Assembly: GCF_017873435.1 (NCBI RefSeq)
Contig: NZ_JAGGKG010000024.1
Location: 19,431 to 83,430, forward strand
Direction: 5' to 3'
Origin: Paenibacillus turicensis
GTDB taxonomy: Bacteria; Bacillota; Bacilli; Paenibacillales; Paenibacillaceae
DNA length: 64,000 nucleotides
Within the stretch, counting starts at the first letter, position 1; each line of letters begins with the position of its first letter. The translations under genes and the position numbers were made by a program. Shown in pieces: positions 26,690 through 35,404 of this stretch. The notes beneath the pieces were generated by a model. It saw nothing but the letters and a program-made list of their open reading frames with translations. It ran no database searches and was not told the origin of the DNA.

Positions 26690-27544
26690 ATGGCAGCAGA
26701 AACAAATACGACGAAAAACTTAAAGAAGATCCCCAATCCAGGGGCAATTTTTGCCGGGATCATCATTGTGCTTGTGCTGATTGTAGTGGGGGCTAATAGT
26801 GTTGCACAGGTGCAATACGGACATGTAGGACTGTATAAGACGTTTGGGAAACTAAATGATAAAGTACTCACACCGGGACTACATTTGAAAATGCCATTTG
26901 TCCAAGAAGTAATTCAGGTCAATACGCAGGTCGCGAAGACAGAGACAGATACGACAGCATCATCTAAAGATTTGCAGCCAGTGTCCACGCACGTCGTTGT
27001 TAACTACTCTGTGCATAAAGAGTCGGTATATAAGCTGATGAATGATATCGGTGCTAATTTTGATACGGTTATTATAAATCCTGCCATTCAGGAAATTATT
27101 AAGGAAGTAACTGCAAAATACCAAGCTGAGGAGCTCATTTCTTTACGTGACAAGGTTGCAGGGGAAATCAATGAGGACTTAACCAAACGTCTAGCGACGT
27201 ATAACCTGGTCGTGAATGAGATTAACATCGTTAACTTTAACTTCTCAGATGCATTTAATCAATCCATTGAAGCGAAGCAGGTTGCACAACAGCAAGCACT
27301 TAAAGCAAGCAATGATCTGAAGCGGATTGAAATTGAAGCGAAGCAAAAAGTAGCGCAGGCACAAGCAGAAGCAGAGGCGCTCAAACTGAAAAAGCAAGAG
27401 GTTACGCCAGAGCTAGTACAGCTTAAGCAAATTGAGGTTCAGGAGAAGGCACTTGAAAAATGGGATGGCAAGTTACCCCAAGTTACAGGTGGAGCTACCC
27501 CTTTTGTAGATATTAATCAATTTTCTTCATCGCAATCAAAATAA
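26690..27544 (+). CDS. SPFH/prohibitin-family membrane protein
   Basis: A 284-residue protein with one N-terminal membrane helix (about residues 20-45, IFAGIIIVLVLIVVGANSVAQV). An SPFH/prohibitin domain follows (VQYGHVGLYKTFGKLNDKVLTPGLHLKMPFVQEVIQVNTQ), then a long coiled-coil, A/E/Q/K-rich segment (about 185-250). Prohibitin-like proteins form oligomers on membranes and are linked to protease control and membrane organisation. The ribosome site TGGAGGG is well placed. No NfeD or protease partner gene is adjacent; a terminator follows. Confidence 0.88.
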   Translation: MAAETNTTKNLKKIPNPGAIFAGIIIVLVLIVVGANSVAQVQYGHVGLYKTFGKLNDKVLTPGLHLKMPFVQEVIQVNTQVAKTETDTTASSKDLQPVSTHVVVNYSVHKESVYKLMNDIGANFDTVIINPAIQEIIKEVTAKYQAEELISLRDKVAGEINEDLTKRLATYNLVVNEINIVNFNFSDAFNQSIEAKQVAQQQALKASNDLKRIEIEAKQKVAQAQAEAEALKLKKQEVTPELVQLKQIEVQEKALEKWDGKLPQVTGGATPFVDINQFSSSQSK

Positions 27545-27583
27545 ACATAAAAATTATTTTGAAATTAAACAATCTACAATTAT

Positions 27584-27636
27584 AAAAAATACTTCTTTAG
27601 TCGTTAAGCCCAACTTGACTAGAGAAGTATTTTTTT
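27584..27636 (+). terminator. Rho-independent terminator
   Basis: AAAAATACTTCTTTAGTC pairs with GACTAGAGAAGTATTTTT, with one bulge or mismatch, followed by more T. It ends the SPFH gene. Confidence 0.88.
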
Positions 27637-27795
27637 ATCTTATTGTAAAAATAGGACTATAGGATTGTTTTTTCTTGATTTCCCATCAATTTATGTAAGA
27701 AAATTACCCAAATAAGGGTGTTTTGAACTATTTAGTCTTGTTGATTTTGATTCGATATTAATAGGTATAGATGAATAGAAGGGGGTCTTACTCGT

Positions 27796-28839
27796 TTGTT
27801 AGTTCACGTCATGGATTTGAAAACAGGAGATAAGCTACGATCTGATATTTTTAATTCGGCAGGTCTACATATTTTAGCTAAAGGGACTGTCATTCGAAAT
27901 GAAGAAATTGCGTTATTAATTCGCCATAGTATTGATTTGATTGATATTGAATTAAAGGAAAACAAAGAGGAAGCTACGATAACGGAAGAAGAGGTGTTTT
28001 ATCAGAAGCTGAAGGAAGATTTTGATTACACCATTCAGGCATATCAAGGCATTTTTCTAGATTCTTTAGTGAAAGGGAAATTTAATCCTGATAAGGTGCA
28101 GGAAAGACTAGAAACATTGCTGGAAAAAATAGATAGTCGTAAAAATGTAGTTAATTTATTGCTTGATCTTGGACGTGAAGACGAAACAATTTATAATCAC
28201 TCCTTACAAGTTGGATTATTATCCTATTACATAGCAACATGGCTTGGGTATTCTAAGGAAGAGAGCTACGAAATTAGTCAAGCTGGATATTTGCACGATA
28301 TTGGCAAAAGTAAAGTTCCTCATGCCATTCGAGATCATGTCGGAGAGCTTACAGGTAAGGAGCTTGAAATAATGCGAAATCATACCAGATATGGTTATGA
28401 TATTATTCGTAACTCCATGTCTGATGGGAGTATCGCCTTAGTTGCATTACAGCATCATGAGCTTGAGGATGGAACAGGTTATCCGTTAGGGCTTGGGAAA
28501 AATGCAGTTCATCCTTATTCTCAAATTGTTGCCGTTGCCAATAATTATGTTGAACTCACATCACAGTATGAAGGAAAAGGGAGCCAAGGTTTCCTAAGTG
28601 TATTAAAAAAGATTTATGATTTAGGATTTGGTAAGCTAAACGAAAGACCTGTTCAAGCTTTAATGCAAAACTTATTACCTAACATTCTTAGTAAAAAGGC
28701 TTTACTTAATACAGGACAAGAGGGCATTATTGTTCTCAATAATCCTAATGATATTTTTAGACCACTTGTTAAGGTGGGTAGCGAGTTTATTGATTTGGCA
28801 AAAAATCGTAACATTTTAATTGAAGAGATCTATTTATAG
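27796..28839 (+). CDS. HD-GYP domain protein (c-di-GMP phosphodiesterase-like, altered final metal ligand)
   Basis: A 347-residue protein with an N-terminal region of about 125 residues and an HD-GYP domain (about 130-300). The metal-site landmarks NHSLQV, H167-D168 in LHDIGK, RNHTRYGYDII, QHHELEDGTGYP (the GYP motif) are present. However, the usual V-A-D-x-Y-D-A-L-T segment reads VANNYVELTS, so the last ligand aspartate is N249 and the second aspartate is V. This could weaken catalysis or change the metal set. The start is TTG 27796, after GAAGGGGG; no in-frame ATG fits better. It is monocistronic, with its own terminator. Confidence 0.85.
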   Translation: MLVHVMDLKTGDKLRSDIFNSAGLHILAKGTVIRNEEIALLIRHSIDLIDIELKENKEEATITEEEVFYQKLKEDFDYTIQAYQGIFLDSLVKGKFNPDKVQERLETLLEKIDSRKNVVNLLLDLGREDETIYNHSLQVGLLSYYIATWLGYSKEESYEISQAGYLHDIGKSKVPHAIRDHVGELTGKELEIMRNHTRYGYDIIRNSMSDGSIALVALQHHELEDGTGYPLGLGKNAVHPYSQIVAVANNYVELTSQYEGKGSQGFLSVLKKIYDLGFGKLNERPVQALMQNLLPNILSKKALLNTGQEGIIVLNNPNDIFRPLVKVGSEFIDLAKNRNILIEEIYL

Positions 28840-28844
28840 CTATA

Positions 28845-28882
28845 AAAGCTCTATCCATGCTAGATATGGGTGGAGCTTTTTT
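28845..28882 (+). terminator. Rho-independent terminator
   Basis: AAAAGCTCTATCCAT pairs with ATGGGTGGAGCTTTT (G-U pairs) around GCTAGAT, then TT. It ends the HD-GYP gene. Confidence 0.88.
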
Positions 28883-29030
28883 GTCTGTTTATGTCGTAAT
28901 CCATGAAATTGCGTGTAATTTATCCTTTTAACAAGTTAATGGGATGGGGTATACTAGACGTTAAGTGTTTTACAATAAAATGGGGGGTTGTTGTAGAATG
29001 CAACATTTTGAACAAGATGGAGAGGTTTAG

Positions 29031-30383
29031 ATGAGTTTTAATAAAAATAAAAGCAAGAACGATCAAAAGCAAGAACGATTTTCTTCCGCAGGCTTTATTT
29101 TAGCTGCAATTGGTAGCTCAGTAGGGCTGGGAAATATGTGGAAATTCCCGTATATTACAGGGGAAAATGGTGGGGCAGCATTTTTCTTACTATTTATCGT
29201 ATGTTTAATTATTATAGGTTTGCCTGTTTTGCTTGCAGAGCTTGCGATTGGTCGGACCTCACGAACTAGTGCAGCGACCGCTTTTTCCAAAATAACTGGG
29301 AAAAAGGGTTGGAATGGCTTAGGGATACTGCAGATTATTGCACCATTTATTATATTATCCTTTTATGTGATTATTGCTGGCTGGACACTTCATTATGCGA
29401 TGTTGTCCTTTTCAGGTCAATTATTTAAAGATAGCGATTATAGTGCAGTTTTTGCTAACTTTAGCTCAGGGTACTTACCTATCATGTGGCAGGGAATATC
29501 GATTCTCATTTCTGCATGGGTTGTTATCAAAGGTGTCTCTGGTGGGATAGAAAAGTTTAATAAAGTATTATTACCAGGCATGGTTGTTTTATTAATTATT
29601 TTAATGATTCGAGCATTAACCTTACCTGGGGCGGGTGCAGGAGTTAATTTTTTCTTAAAGCCTGATTTTGCATCACTAAGTCCTGAATCGGCACTAATTG
29701 CCCTTGGACATGCCTTTTTCTCTTTATCACTTGGTATGGGTATTTTAATGACTTACGGAGCTTATGTTAATAAGGAGCAATCGTTAGGTACCGCTGCTTT
29801 GGCTATAGGCGCAGGGGATTTAATCTATGCTTTTATTGCAGGATTAATCATATTCCCAACAACATTTTCATTTGGGATTGCACCTGATAAGGGGCCCTCA
29901 CTAATTTTCGAAGCTTTACCGGCTGCATTTTCTTCAATGCCTGCTGGAAGCGTTTTTGCAGGATTATTTTTTGTCATCCTTGCGATAGCGGCAATTACAT
30001 CTTCTGTTTCATTACTAGAAGTTCCAGTAGCCTATGCAAGGGAACGTTGGAGTTGGTCACGTTCGCGTTCAGTTTGGACTATGAGTATTTTAGTTTTCCT
30101 ACTAGGTTTACCTTCGGCATTATCCCTTGGCTTAGCAAAAAATATAACACTGTTTGGTGTAAGCTTCTTTGATGCAATGGATTTCATTGCTTCTAACATT
30201 TTACTTCCATTCATCGGACTGGTTGTGACTATTTTTGCCGGTTACTTTTGGAAAAATATCGCTGAAGAGTCTGGGTTAAATCAAACTTGGTTTAAGATTT
30301 GGTTATTTATGCTACGTTATATTGCACCAATCTTAGTGCTACTCGTGTTACTTCATACATCAGGCGTAATTAAGTTTGAATAA
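29031..30383 (+). CDS. Neurotransmitter:sodium symporter (NSS) family transporter
   Basis: A 450-residue membrane protein of the LeuT/NSS family, which couples uptake of an amino acid or related small molecule to sodium. The diagnostic first helix reads FSSAGFILAAIGSSVGLGNMWKFPYITGENGGAAFFLLF. GGIEKFNKVLLPGM and FFSLSLGMGILMTYGAY are the later family landmarks. About 11-12 hydrophobic segments can be counted. GGAGAGG is 5 bases before the ATG. It is a single gene between two terminators. The substrate cannot be assigned from sequence alone. Confidence 0.93.
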   Translation: MSFNKNKSKNDQKQERFSSAGFILAAIGSSVGLGNMWKFPYITGENGGAAFFLLFIVCLIIIGLPVLLAELAIGRTSRTSAATAFSKITGKKGWNGLGILQIIAPFIILSFYVIIAGWTLHYAMLSFSGQLFKDSDYSAVFANFSSGYLPIMWQGISILISAWVVIKGVSGGIEKFNKVLLPGMVVLLIILMIRALTLPGAGAGVNFFLKPDFASLSPESALIALGHAFFSLSLGMGILMTYGAYVNKEQSLGTAALAIGAGDLIYAFIAGLIIFPTTFSFGIAPDKGPSLIFEALPAAFSSMPAGSVFAGLFFVILAIAAITSSVSLLEVPVAYARERWSWSRSRSVWTMSILVFLLGLPSALSLGLAKNITLFGVSFFDAMDFIASNILLPFIGLVVTIFAGYFWKNIAEESGLNQTWFKIWLFMLRYIAPILVLLVLLHTSGVIKFE

Positions 30384-30400
30384 CATATAAGTTGCAGTAG

Positions 30401-30448
30401 AAAAGGAACCCTGGCCAACTATTAATGGTTGCCCTAGAGTTCCTTTTT
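30401..30448 (+). terminator. Terminator after the NSS gene
   Basis: AAAAGGAACCCTGGCCAAC pairs imperfectly with GGTTGCCCTAGAGTTCCTTTT and is followed by T. It can also serve the convergent small gene. Confidence 0.78.
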
Positions 30449-30504
30449 CATGATTCAATGATTCAATTCAAGTAATTTGATTATAATATTTAAATTGAGT
30501 ACCG

Positions 30505-30792
30505 TTATACTTTTATGATTGCTGTAATTTCTTCATCAAGATCGAGCTGTACATCCTGACGGAAAACTCTTGCTTGATATTCAGAGTGAACGTAACGAAT
30601 GATTGCTTCAATCATTTGGGATTCAGACATGAACTGATTACGTGCTTTAGCCCACACTTCAGCACTGTATCCTGCATCTTCCTCCCAGCTTAACTCCACC
30701 TGAACCTCAGTAGGCTGAATGTCATTTCGTTCTGCAATATGAATACAGATTGCATTGATGATTTCATCCATACTTAAAATAATACGTGACAT
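30505..30792 (-). CDS. YxcD/DUF2653-like small protein
   Basis: A 95-residue soluble protein (MSRIILSMDEIINAICIHIAERNDIQPTEVQVELSWEEDAGYSAEVWA ...). The sequence resembles the DUF2653 (YxcD) family of Bacillales, whose function is unknown; I am moderately sure of that assignment. Its ATG overlaps the stop of the preceding minus-strand gene by one base (TAATG), so translation is coupled and the two proteins probably work together. Confidence 0.72.
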   Translation of the reverse strand: MSRIILSMDEIINAICIHIAERNDIQPTEVQVELSWEEDAGYSAEVWAKARNQFMSESQMIEAIIRYVHSEYQARVFRQDVQLDLDEEITAIIKV

Positions 30793-31238
30793 TAGTAACG
30801 TGTACCCCGATCATCGGAAGGTTGGGGCTGTGGTTGTTTTCTCCGGAATAATGCCATTACTAGCATAACTAAGATATATATAGCAAACACGTTAACCGCA
30901 AGTCCTAAAATATTACCCATCATTCCCATTCCTGAGAACATAGAGCCAAATAGTAAACCTGCAATACCACCCATCATCATTCCTTTAAACAAGCTACCCC
31001 CACTAAAAAATCCACGGCCATTTGAAGCGGTAGAGCTTGTACTTCCTGTACTGCTTTTTGATGAATCTGTTTTTCGAACTCCACTATCTGTTGTCTTTTT
31101 TGGTGTTGTTGTATAGCTACGAGTGCCTGATTTAAACCCTCCACCACGTCTAGCATCTGCTAAATCCGGTGATACCATTGCAAAGAAAACAGTTAAAGCC
31201 ACAATCACTAAAGAAATACGTTTGGTTAGTTTCATCAT
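30792..31238 (-). CDS. Small membrane protein with S/T-rich linker, unknown function
   Basis: A 148-residue protein. It has a signal-like N-terminus (residues 1-28, ISLVIVALTVFFAMVSPDLADA) followed by RRGGGFKSG, an S/T/K-rich linker (about 38-75), a glycine- and methionine-rich segment (MMMGGIAGLLFGSMFSGMGMMG), and a second membrane span (AVNVFAIYILVMLVMALF) with a charged tail. Such proteins often neighbour DUF2653 genes. No enzymatic motif is visible. The ribosome site GGAGGG lies 12 bases before the first of two adjacent ATG codons; either could start. Confidence 0.75.
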   Translation of the reverse strand: MMKLTKRISLVIVALTVFFAMVSPDLADARRGGGFKSGTRSYTTTPKKTTDSGVRKTDSSKSSTGSTSSTASNGRGFFSGGSLFKGMMMGGIAGLLFGSMFSGMGMMGNILGLAVNVFAIYILVMLVMALFRRKQPQPQPSDDRGTRY

Positions 31239-31454
31239 CGTTAGTAATTACCCTCCAAAAAAAGTTTGACCCCTAATCGTCTAGTGTCTAGCTAATTCTA
31301 CGTTTATCTATTAAAATGGTTTCAATTTTATTTGAAATTTATATTTTTATAGATCAAAAACTAAATATGAGGTTAATGGTGCATAAAGCTTAAATATGTG
31401 TGGAAATATAGGACAAATGAAGACAATGTTTAATTATTCTGAAGGAGTGAGTGT

Positions 31455-31868
31455 ATGTCGCTTGATATTTATTTAAATTTTGCTGGCAACTGTCGAGAGG
31501 TGGTTCTTTATTATGTAGACGTTTTTGGTCTAGAGCAGCCACATATTATGACTTTTGGGGAAATGGAGCCAGATCCTAGTCACCCGATACCAGATGAAGC
31601 TAAATCTTTAGTAATGCATACTCGCATAAGTATAGGTGGCAATACCCTTATGTTTTCAGATACTTTTCCGGGTATGCCCTTTACACAAGGGAATAATTTT
31701 AGCTTAAGCCTAACTTTAAGAAGTGCGGATGAGCTTAAGTCAGCATTTGAAAAGCTAAAGGAAGGCGGAAAAGTAATTATGGAGCTGGGGCCAACATTTT
31801 GGAGCGAGCTTTACGGCAGTATTGTTGATAAGTTTGGTATACAGTGGCAATTTAATTTGGAAAAATAG
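31455..31868 (+). CDS. VOC-superfamily (PhnB/glyoxalase-like) protein
   Basis: A 137-residue protein of the vicinal oxygen chelate fold. It starts SLDIYLNFAGNCREVVLYYVDVFG and contains HTRISIGGNTLMFSDTFPGMPFTQGNNFSLSLTL and the closing GSIVDKFGIQWQFNL, a PhnB-like pattern. These proteins range from metal enzymes to resistance or binding proteins, and no specific function can be given. GAAGGAGTGAG precedes the ATG. Palindromic element B begins about 11 bases after its stop, and sequence related to the element begins at the stop itself. Confidence 0.85.
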   Translation: MSLDIYLNFAGNCREVVLYYVDVFGLEQPHIMTFGEMEPDPSHPIPDEAKSLVMHTRISIGGNTLMFSDTFPGMPFTQGNNFSLSLTLRSADELKSAFEKLKEGGKVIMELGPTFWSELYGSIVDKFGIQWQFNLEK

Positions 31869-31879
31869 GCTCTATTATA

Positions 31880-32020
31880 TAAATCAGTTCTTGACAATGA
31901 CTGAAGGCTGCTAGCTACGATATAGAGAGTACTTTCAATTGTTGTTAAAATCATACAAGACAATCTCCAGAATCTCTCTGTCTCTTTGCTAGTTTGGGTT
32001 GGCTGTCAATTACTGATTTA
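31880..32020 (+). repeat. Palindromic repeat element, copy B (141 bp core)
   Basis: The arms TAAATCAGTTCTTGAC (31880-31895) and GTCAATTACTGATTTA (32005-32020) correspond to those of copy A but with changed bases on both sides. The interior shares long segments with copy A (GTTGTTAAAATCATA, CTAGTTTGGGTTGG) but lacks about 45 central bases. An inner stem that reads AGAGCG/CGCTCT in copy A reads AGAGAG/CTCTCT here. The right arm supplies the last codons and stop of the convergent acetyltransferase gene. Confidence 0.85.
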
Positions 32021-32549
32021 TGATTCCATAATATACGAGATCCTCAAACTTGTTTTCCTTTTTTACATGTTGATGAAGCACACCTTCCTGTACCATGCCA
32101 GCCTTGAGCATTACTTTTCCAGAGGCAGGATTTGAAGCGAAATGCGTTGCGTACACCTTATGATATTTCTTGTGATTAAACGCAAATTCGATCATTGCTT
32201 TCGCTGCTTCGCTTGCAATTCCCTTTCCCCAGTACTTTTCACCGATCCAATACGCTAATTCACCATGCTTATGACCTTGGTTGTTGCTTATTCCAATTCC
32301 GCCATATAACTCTTGTGTCACTTTATCTGTAATTGCAAATTGATACATGACATCCTTAGAGAAATTACCCTCGTGCCTTTCGATCCATGCTACAGCATCA
32401 CTTTCACTATAAGGATAAGGTAAAGAAAGTGTACTTTTATAAATATTGTAGTTATTACATAATTCAGACACGATGGGTGCATCTGAAGCTAAAAATGGTC
32501 TAAGCAGCAGTCTTGTTGTTTCGATCGTTTTATTGTGTGGATTGTACAT
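32010..32549 (-). CDS. RimJ/RimL-type GNAT acetyltransferase
   Basis: A 179-residue acetyltransferase. N-terminal ETTRLLLRPFLASDAP and central GELAYWIGEKYWGKGIASEAAKAMIEFAF with HFASNPASGKVMLKAGMVQEGVL are typical of the RimJ/RimL group, which acetylates protein N-termini or small amines. The final residues and the TAA stop are encoded within the right arm of palindromic element B, so the gene end may have been reshaped by the element. No ribosome site stands out strongly (AGGGAGGCG lies about 14 bases upstream). Confidence 0.85.
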   Translation of the reverse strand: MYNPHNKTIETTRLLLRPFLASDAPIVSELCNNYNIYKSTLSLPYPYSESDAVAWIERHEGNFSKDVMYQFAITDKVTQELYGGIGISNNQGHKHGELAYWIGEKYWGKGIASEAAKAMIEFAFNHKKYHKVYATHFASNPASGKVMLKAGMVQEGVLHQHVKKENKFEDLVYYGIINQ

Positions 32550-32723
32550 AGATATAGATACGCCTCCCTAAAAGATTTTTAACAGTATAACAGTGTTCCG
32601 TTTATTTGTTAATATTTAACTTTGGACAAATCAATAACAATTCACTTACATATAATTCATATTAGAATTCTAGGAAATTTCAGCATAAAAATATGAATAA
32701 AATGGAACTTGTGTGATATTTCA

Positions 32724-32752
32724 TTCAGAATTTGTCTCACTCCCGCTATAAT
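32724..32752 (+). promoter_or_regulatory. Possible sigma-A promoter
   Basis: TATAAT (32747-32752) has the weak -35 TTCAGA (32724-32729) at a 17-base spacing. It would drive the YxjI-like gene with a leader of about 65 bases. Confidence 0.45.
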
Positions 32753-32822
32753 AGAATTAACTTCATGTATTTTCATAATTTATTTTCAAAAATTAATTTT
32801 TTGCGATGGGAAGGATGGAAGT

Positions 32823-33404
32823 ATGGACGCTAGATTTACTCACACTAAATACCACATTAGAAGAAAGGTAATTGCTTTAGTGGGGGCCAAGCTTCATGTT
32901 TTTGATGAGAATCAAAATGTGATCATGTATGCTCAGCTTAAAGCTTTTAAATTGAAAGAGGATATTGCTATATATACAGATGAAAATAAATCCCAAGAAT
33001 TAATTAGAATTAAAGCAAGAAATTATATTGATTTTTCTGCTACATATGATGTCATTGATAGTCAAAGCGGGGAGACAGTTGGTGCATTAAAGCGTAAAGG
33101 AATGAAATCGATCTTCAAGGATGAATGGATCATATTAGACAATAACGATAATGAAAGGGGGTTAATTAAGGAAGATAGTCGTTTTAAGGCATTTTTACGC
33201 CGCTTTTTATCTGGTTTGATACCTCAAACCTACTATACTTTTATTGGTCAACAGCAGGTTGCCACTTATAAACGCAACATGAATCCGTTTGTTTCGAAGC
33301 TCGATTTAGATTTATCCGCAGATACTACTTTACAATTTGATCGCCGGTTAGCTATGGCTGCTGCAATTTTATTATGTGCAGTTGAAGGAAAGCAAGACTC
33401 ATAG
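32823..33404 (+). CDS. LURP-one-related (YxjI-like) protein
   Basis: A 193-residue soluble protein with the beta-rich pattern of the LURP-one/YxjI family (tubby-like fold). RRKVIALVGAKLHVFDENQNVIMYAQLKAFKLKEDIAIYTDENKSQELIRIKARN and later YDVIDSQSGETVGALKRKGMKSIFKDEWIILD are typical. Its function is unknown. The open frame runs upstream to 32709, but that part would be hydrophobic and unlike the family. ATG 32823 has GGGAAGG/GGAAG just before it and is chosen. A hydrophobic C-terminal stretch (LAMAAAILLCAVEG) is normal for the family. Confidence 0.8.
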   Translation: MDARFTHTKYHIRRKVIALVGAKLHVFDENQNVIMYAQLKAFKLKEDIAIYTDENKSQELIRIKARNYIDFSATYDVIDSQSGETVGALKRKGMKSIFKDEWIILDNNDNERGLIKEDSRFKAFLRRFLSGLIPQTYYTFIGQQQVATYKRNMNPFVSKLDLDLSADTTLQFDRRLAMAAAILLCAVEGKQDS

Positions 33405-33450
33405 AATCGAAAACACACAGTAGTTAACAGAACCGTAGGAGATGTTTACA

Positions 33451-34290
33451 TTGGACAATAAAACAACGGATTTAAACCAAATTAAAGAAGCGCTTGCGAT
33501 TTCACTTCCGCTTATTCAGCAGGTGTTTCCGCTTGATGTCATGTTTGGGCTAACAGATCAGGAGCAATTTCTTTATTACTTAGCTGGTAAAGAGATTGAT
33601 ATTCATGCAGATGAAGGGATGGCTGTCCCTGAAAAAAGTGGGGTAAAACAGGCTTTACTTACGGAGCAGGTTGTGTCATCAAATATAGGTGAAGCGGTGT
33701 ATGGTACTCCATTTAAATCAACTTCTCTTCCTCTTAAGAATGAAACAGGAGAGGTAACGGGTGTATTTACAATTGGAATTAGCCTTAAAAATCAGGTTGC
33801 TTTAAATGGCGCGGCAGAGCATTTAGCTGTAAGCTCCAGTGAAATTAGAACCGTGACTGATGAAATTGCAGGGACTGCAACTGTACTTGCGAATAACATT
33901 AACCAAGTTCAAAATTTAGCTGTAAAAGTGCTTGAGGAACTGCACAAAACAGACGAAATTTTAGATTTTATTAAGCAGGTGGCAGATAGCTCTAATTTAT
34001 TAAGTATAAATGCATCTATTGAAGCCGCTCATGCAGGTGAGCATGGAAGTGGATTTGGTGTTGTCGCTAAGGAAATTAGAAAAATGGCGGACTCTAGTAC
34101 AAAAGCAACAAAGGAAATCGAAGGTATACTAAATGCGAGCCAAAACAACTTTAAGGAGCTAGATGTTACCTTATCAGATTGCTTCCTCCAAAGTGAAAGA
34201 CAAGCGGCTTCTACGGAGGAAATCGCGGCTTCAGCACAGCAATTAGCCGCTTCTGCTGAAAATATTAAAGAGGTGGCGCAAGTAATATAA
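33451..34290 (+). CDS. Soluble methyl-accepting chemotaxis protein-like receptor (YfmS-like)
   Basis: About 279 residues with no membrane segment. The N-terminal 120 residues look like a small sensor domain (PLDVMFGLTDQEQFLYYLAGKEIDI ... GVFTIGISLKNQ). The C-terminal half is a short MCP signalling domain with the conserved hairpin tip IKQVADSSNLLSINASIEAAHAGEHGSGFGVVAKEIRKMADSSTKATKEIEGIL. The length and layout match the soluble receptor YfmS of Bacillus subtilis. The upstream ATG (33442) lies immediately after TAGGAG, too close to use it; TTG 33451 has proper spacing. No chemotaxis genes adjoin. Confidence 0.82.
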   Translation: MDNKTTDLNQIKEALAISLPLIQQVFPLDVMFGLTDQEQFLYYLAGKEIDIHADEGMAVPEKSGVKQALLTEQVVSSNIGEAVYGTPFKSTSLPLKNETGEVTGVFTIGISLKNQVALNGAAEHLAVSSSEIRTVTDEIAGTATVLANNINQVQNLAVKVLEELHKTDEILDFIKQVADSSNLLSINASIEAAHAGEHGSGFGVVAKEIRKMADSSTKATKEIEGILNASQNNFKELDVTLSDCFLQSERQAASTEEIAASAQQLAASAENIKEVAQVI

Positions 34291-34302
34291 AGGAGATTAT
34301 GA

Positions 34303-35313
34303 ATGAGCACATTAGTACAACAGATTGTGCAGCAATATTGGGGAAATTGGACTGGACAGCAAAAAGAAGGTAAGGGTGGCTGGAATAATACAACCTACTT
34401 TGTACAAGAGGGGCCCAAACAAGCTGTAGTACGTATTTATAACACACATCAAGATATAGAAAAAATAAAGTTTGAACACCATGTGTTAGAGCTGTTGGGG
34501 CAACAAACCTATACTTTCCAAGTGCCTCAACCACTAACTGCTCTTAATGGAGAAACTGTTGTTCAAGTCTCTGACGGCTCTGGCCGTTATGCCTGTTTAT
34601 TTGAATATATAGAGGGAGCGTCGATGGAGGAACGTGATGCGCTGTTGCCAAGCGTGCTTGGTGAAGCCACAGGGGAATTGTCGTTAGCGCTAAGCCGGAT
34701 CAAGCTAGAACGGGCTTCTATTTATCCTCCTTATTATGAGCTTAAGCAGGCTTATCCTTTGTGTACAAATGAGACATTATTGTCCTTATGTTATGATCCT
34801 CCAGACTCGCTACGGGATGTACAGTGTTCATTGGCTGAGCTTTGTGAAGCCTTTCAAATGATTATAGTTAAGCTGGATAACCTTAGAAATCTACCACATC
34901 AACTTGTGCATGGGGATTTGAATCACTCCAATTTACTGACTGAGCAAGGACAAGTCAAGGCATGGCTGGATTTTGAATTTTGTACAAACGATGTAAGGGT
35001 AATGGAGATCGCAGTTTTGTTGGGTGATTTACTTGGAGATGGAGAGGGAGTCGATTCGGAGCAACATATTGAGCAGTTTTGTTTAGGTTTCCGTCATTTT
35101 GTGAGGCTTGAAGAAGAGGAAATTAAGGCCATTCCGTTACTAATGTTATTACGTAAGGTTGATGTTTTTCTTCATTTCACAAGTAGGTATTTGGAACAAA
35201 TTGACCCCCCATCGGTATTAAGTCAGCAAGCAGAGCTGTTATGTCAAGATTTACAACAATTACGAAATAGTGATCAGTGGCTTACCTCGCTGCTATTGAA
35301 ATCTTTGGGCTAA
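34303..35313 (+). CDS. APH-family phosphotransferase
   Basis: A 336-residue kinase-like protein. The catalytic loop is LVHGDLNHSNLL (D205) and the metal-binding motif follows as AWLDFEFC, in the form seen in aminoglycoside phosphotransferase/choline kinase-like families. KQAVVRIYNTHQ supplies the likely ATP-lysine region. Sequences of this type in Bacillales also include spore-coat (CotS-like) and homoserine-kinase-like members, so resistance should not be assumed. AAGGAG precedes the ATG. It lies 12 bases after the chemoreceptor gene, so the two may be co-transcribed. Confidence 0.83.
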   Translation: MSTLVQQIVQQYWGNWTGQQKEGKGGWNNTTYFVQEGPKQAVVRIYNTHQDIEKIKFEHHVLELLGQQTYTFQVPQPLTALNGETVVQVSDGSGRYACLFEYIEGASMEERDALLPSVLGEATGELSLALSRIKLERASIYPPYYELKQAYPLCTNETLLSLCYDPPDSLRDVQCSLAELCEAFQMIIVKLDNLRNLPHQLVHGDLNHSNLLTEQGQVKAWLDFEFCTNDVRVMEIAVLLGDLLGDGEGVDSEQHIEQFCLGFRHFVRLEEEEIKAIPLLMLLRKVDVFLHFTSRYLEQIDPPSVLSQQAELLCQDLQQLRNSDQWLTSLLLKSLG

Positions 35314-35404
35314 TCTTGGGCAAATTATAGGCTATTGTGTAGCACATTCCTCCTAAGCTGCATAACGTAAATTAGACGTTAACCCATGAGGAGGATTCAA
35401 CTTT

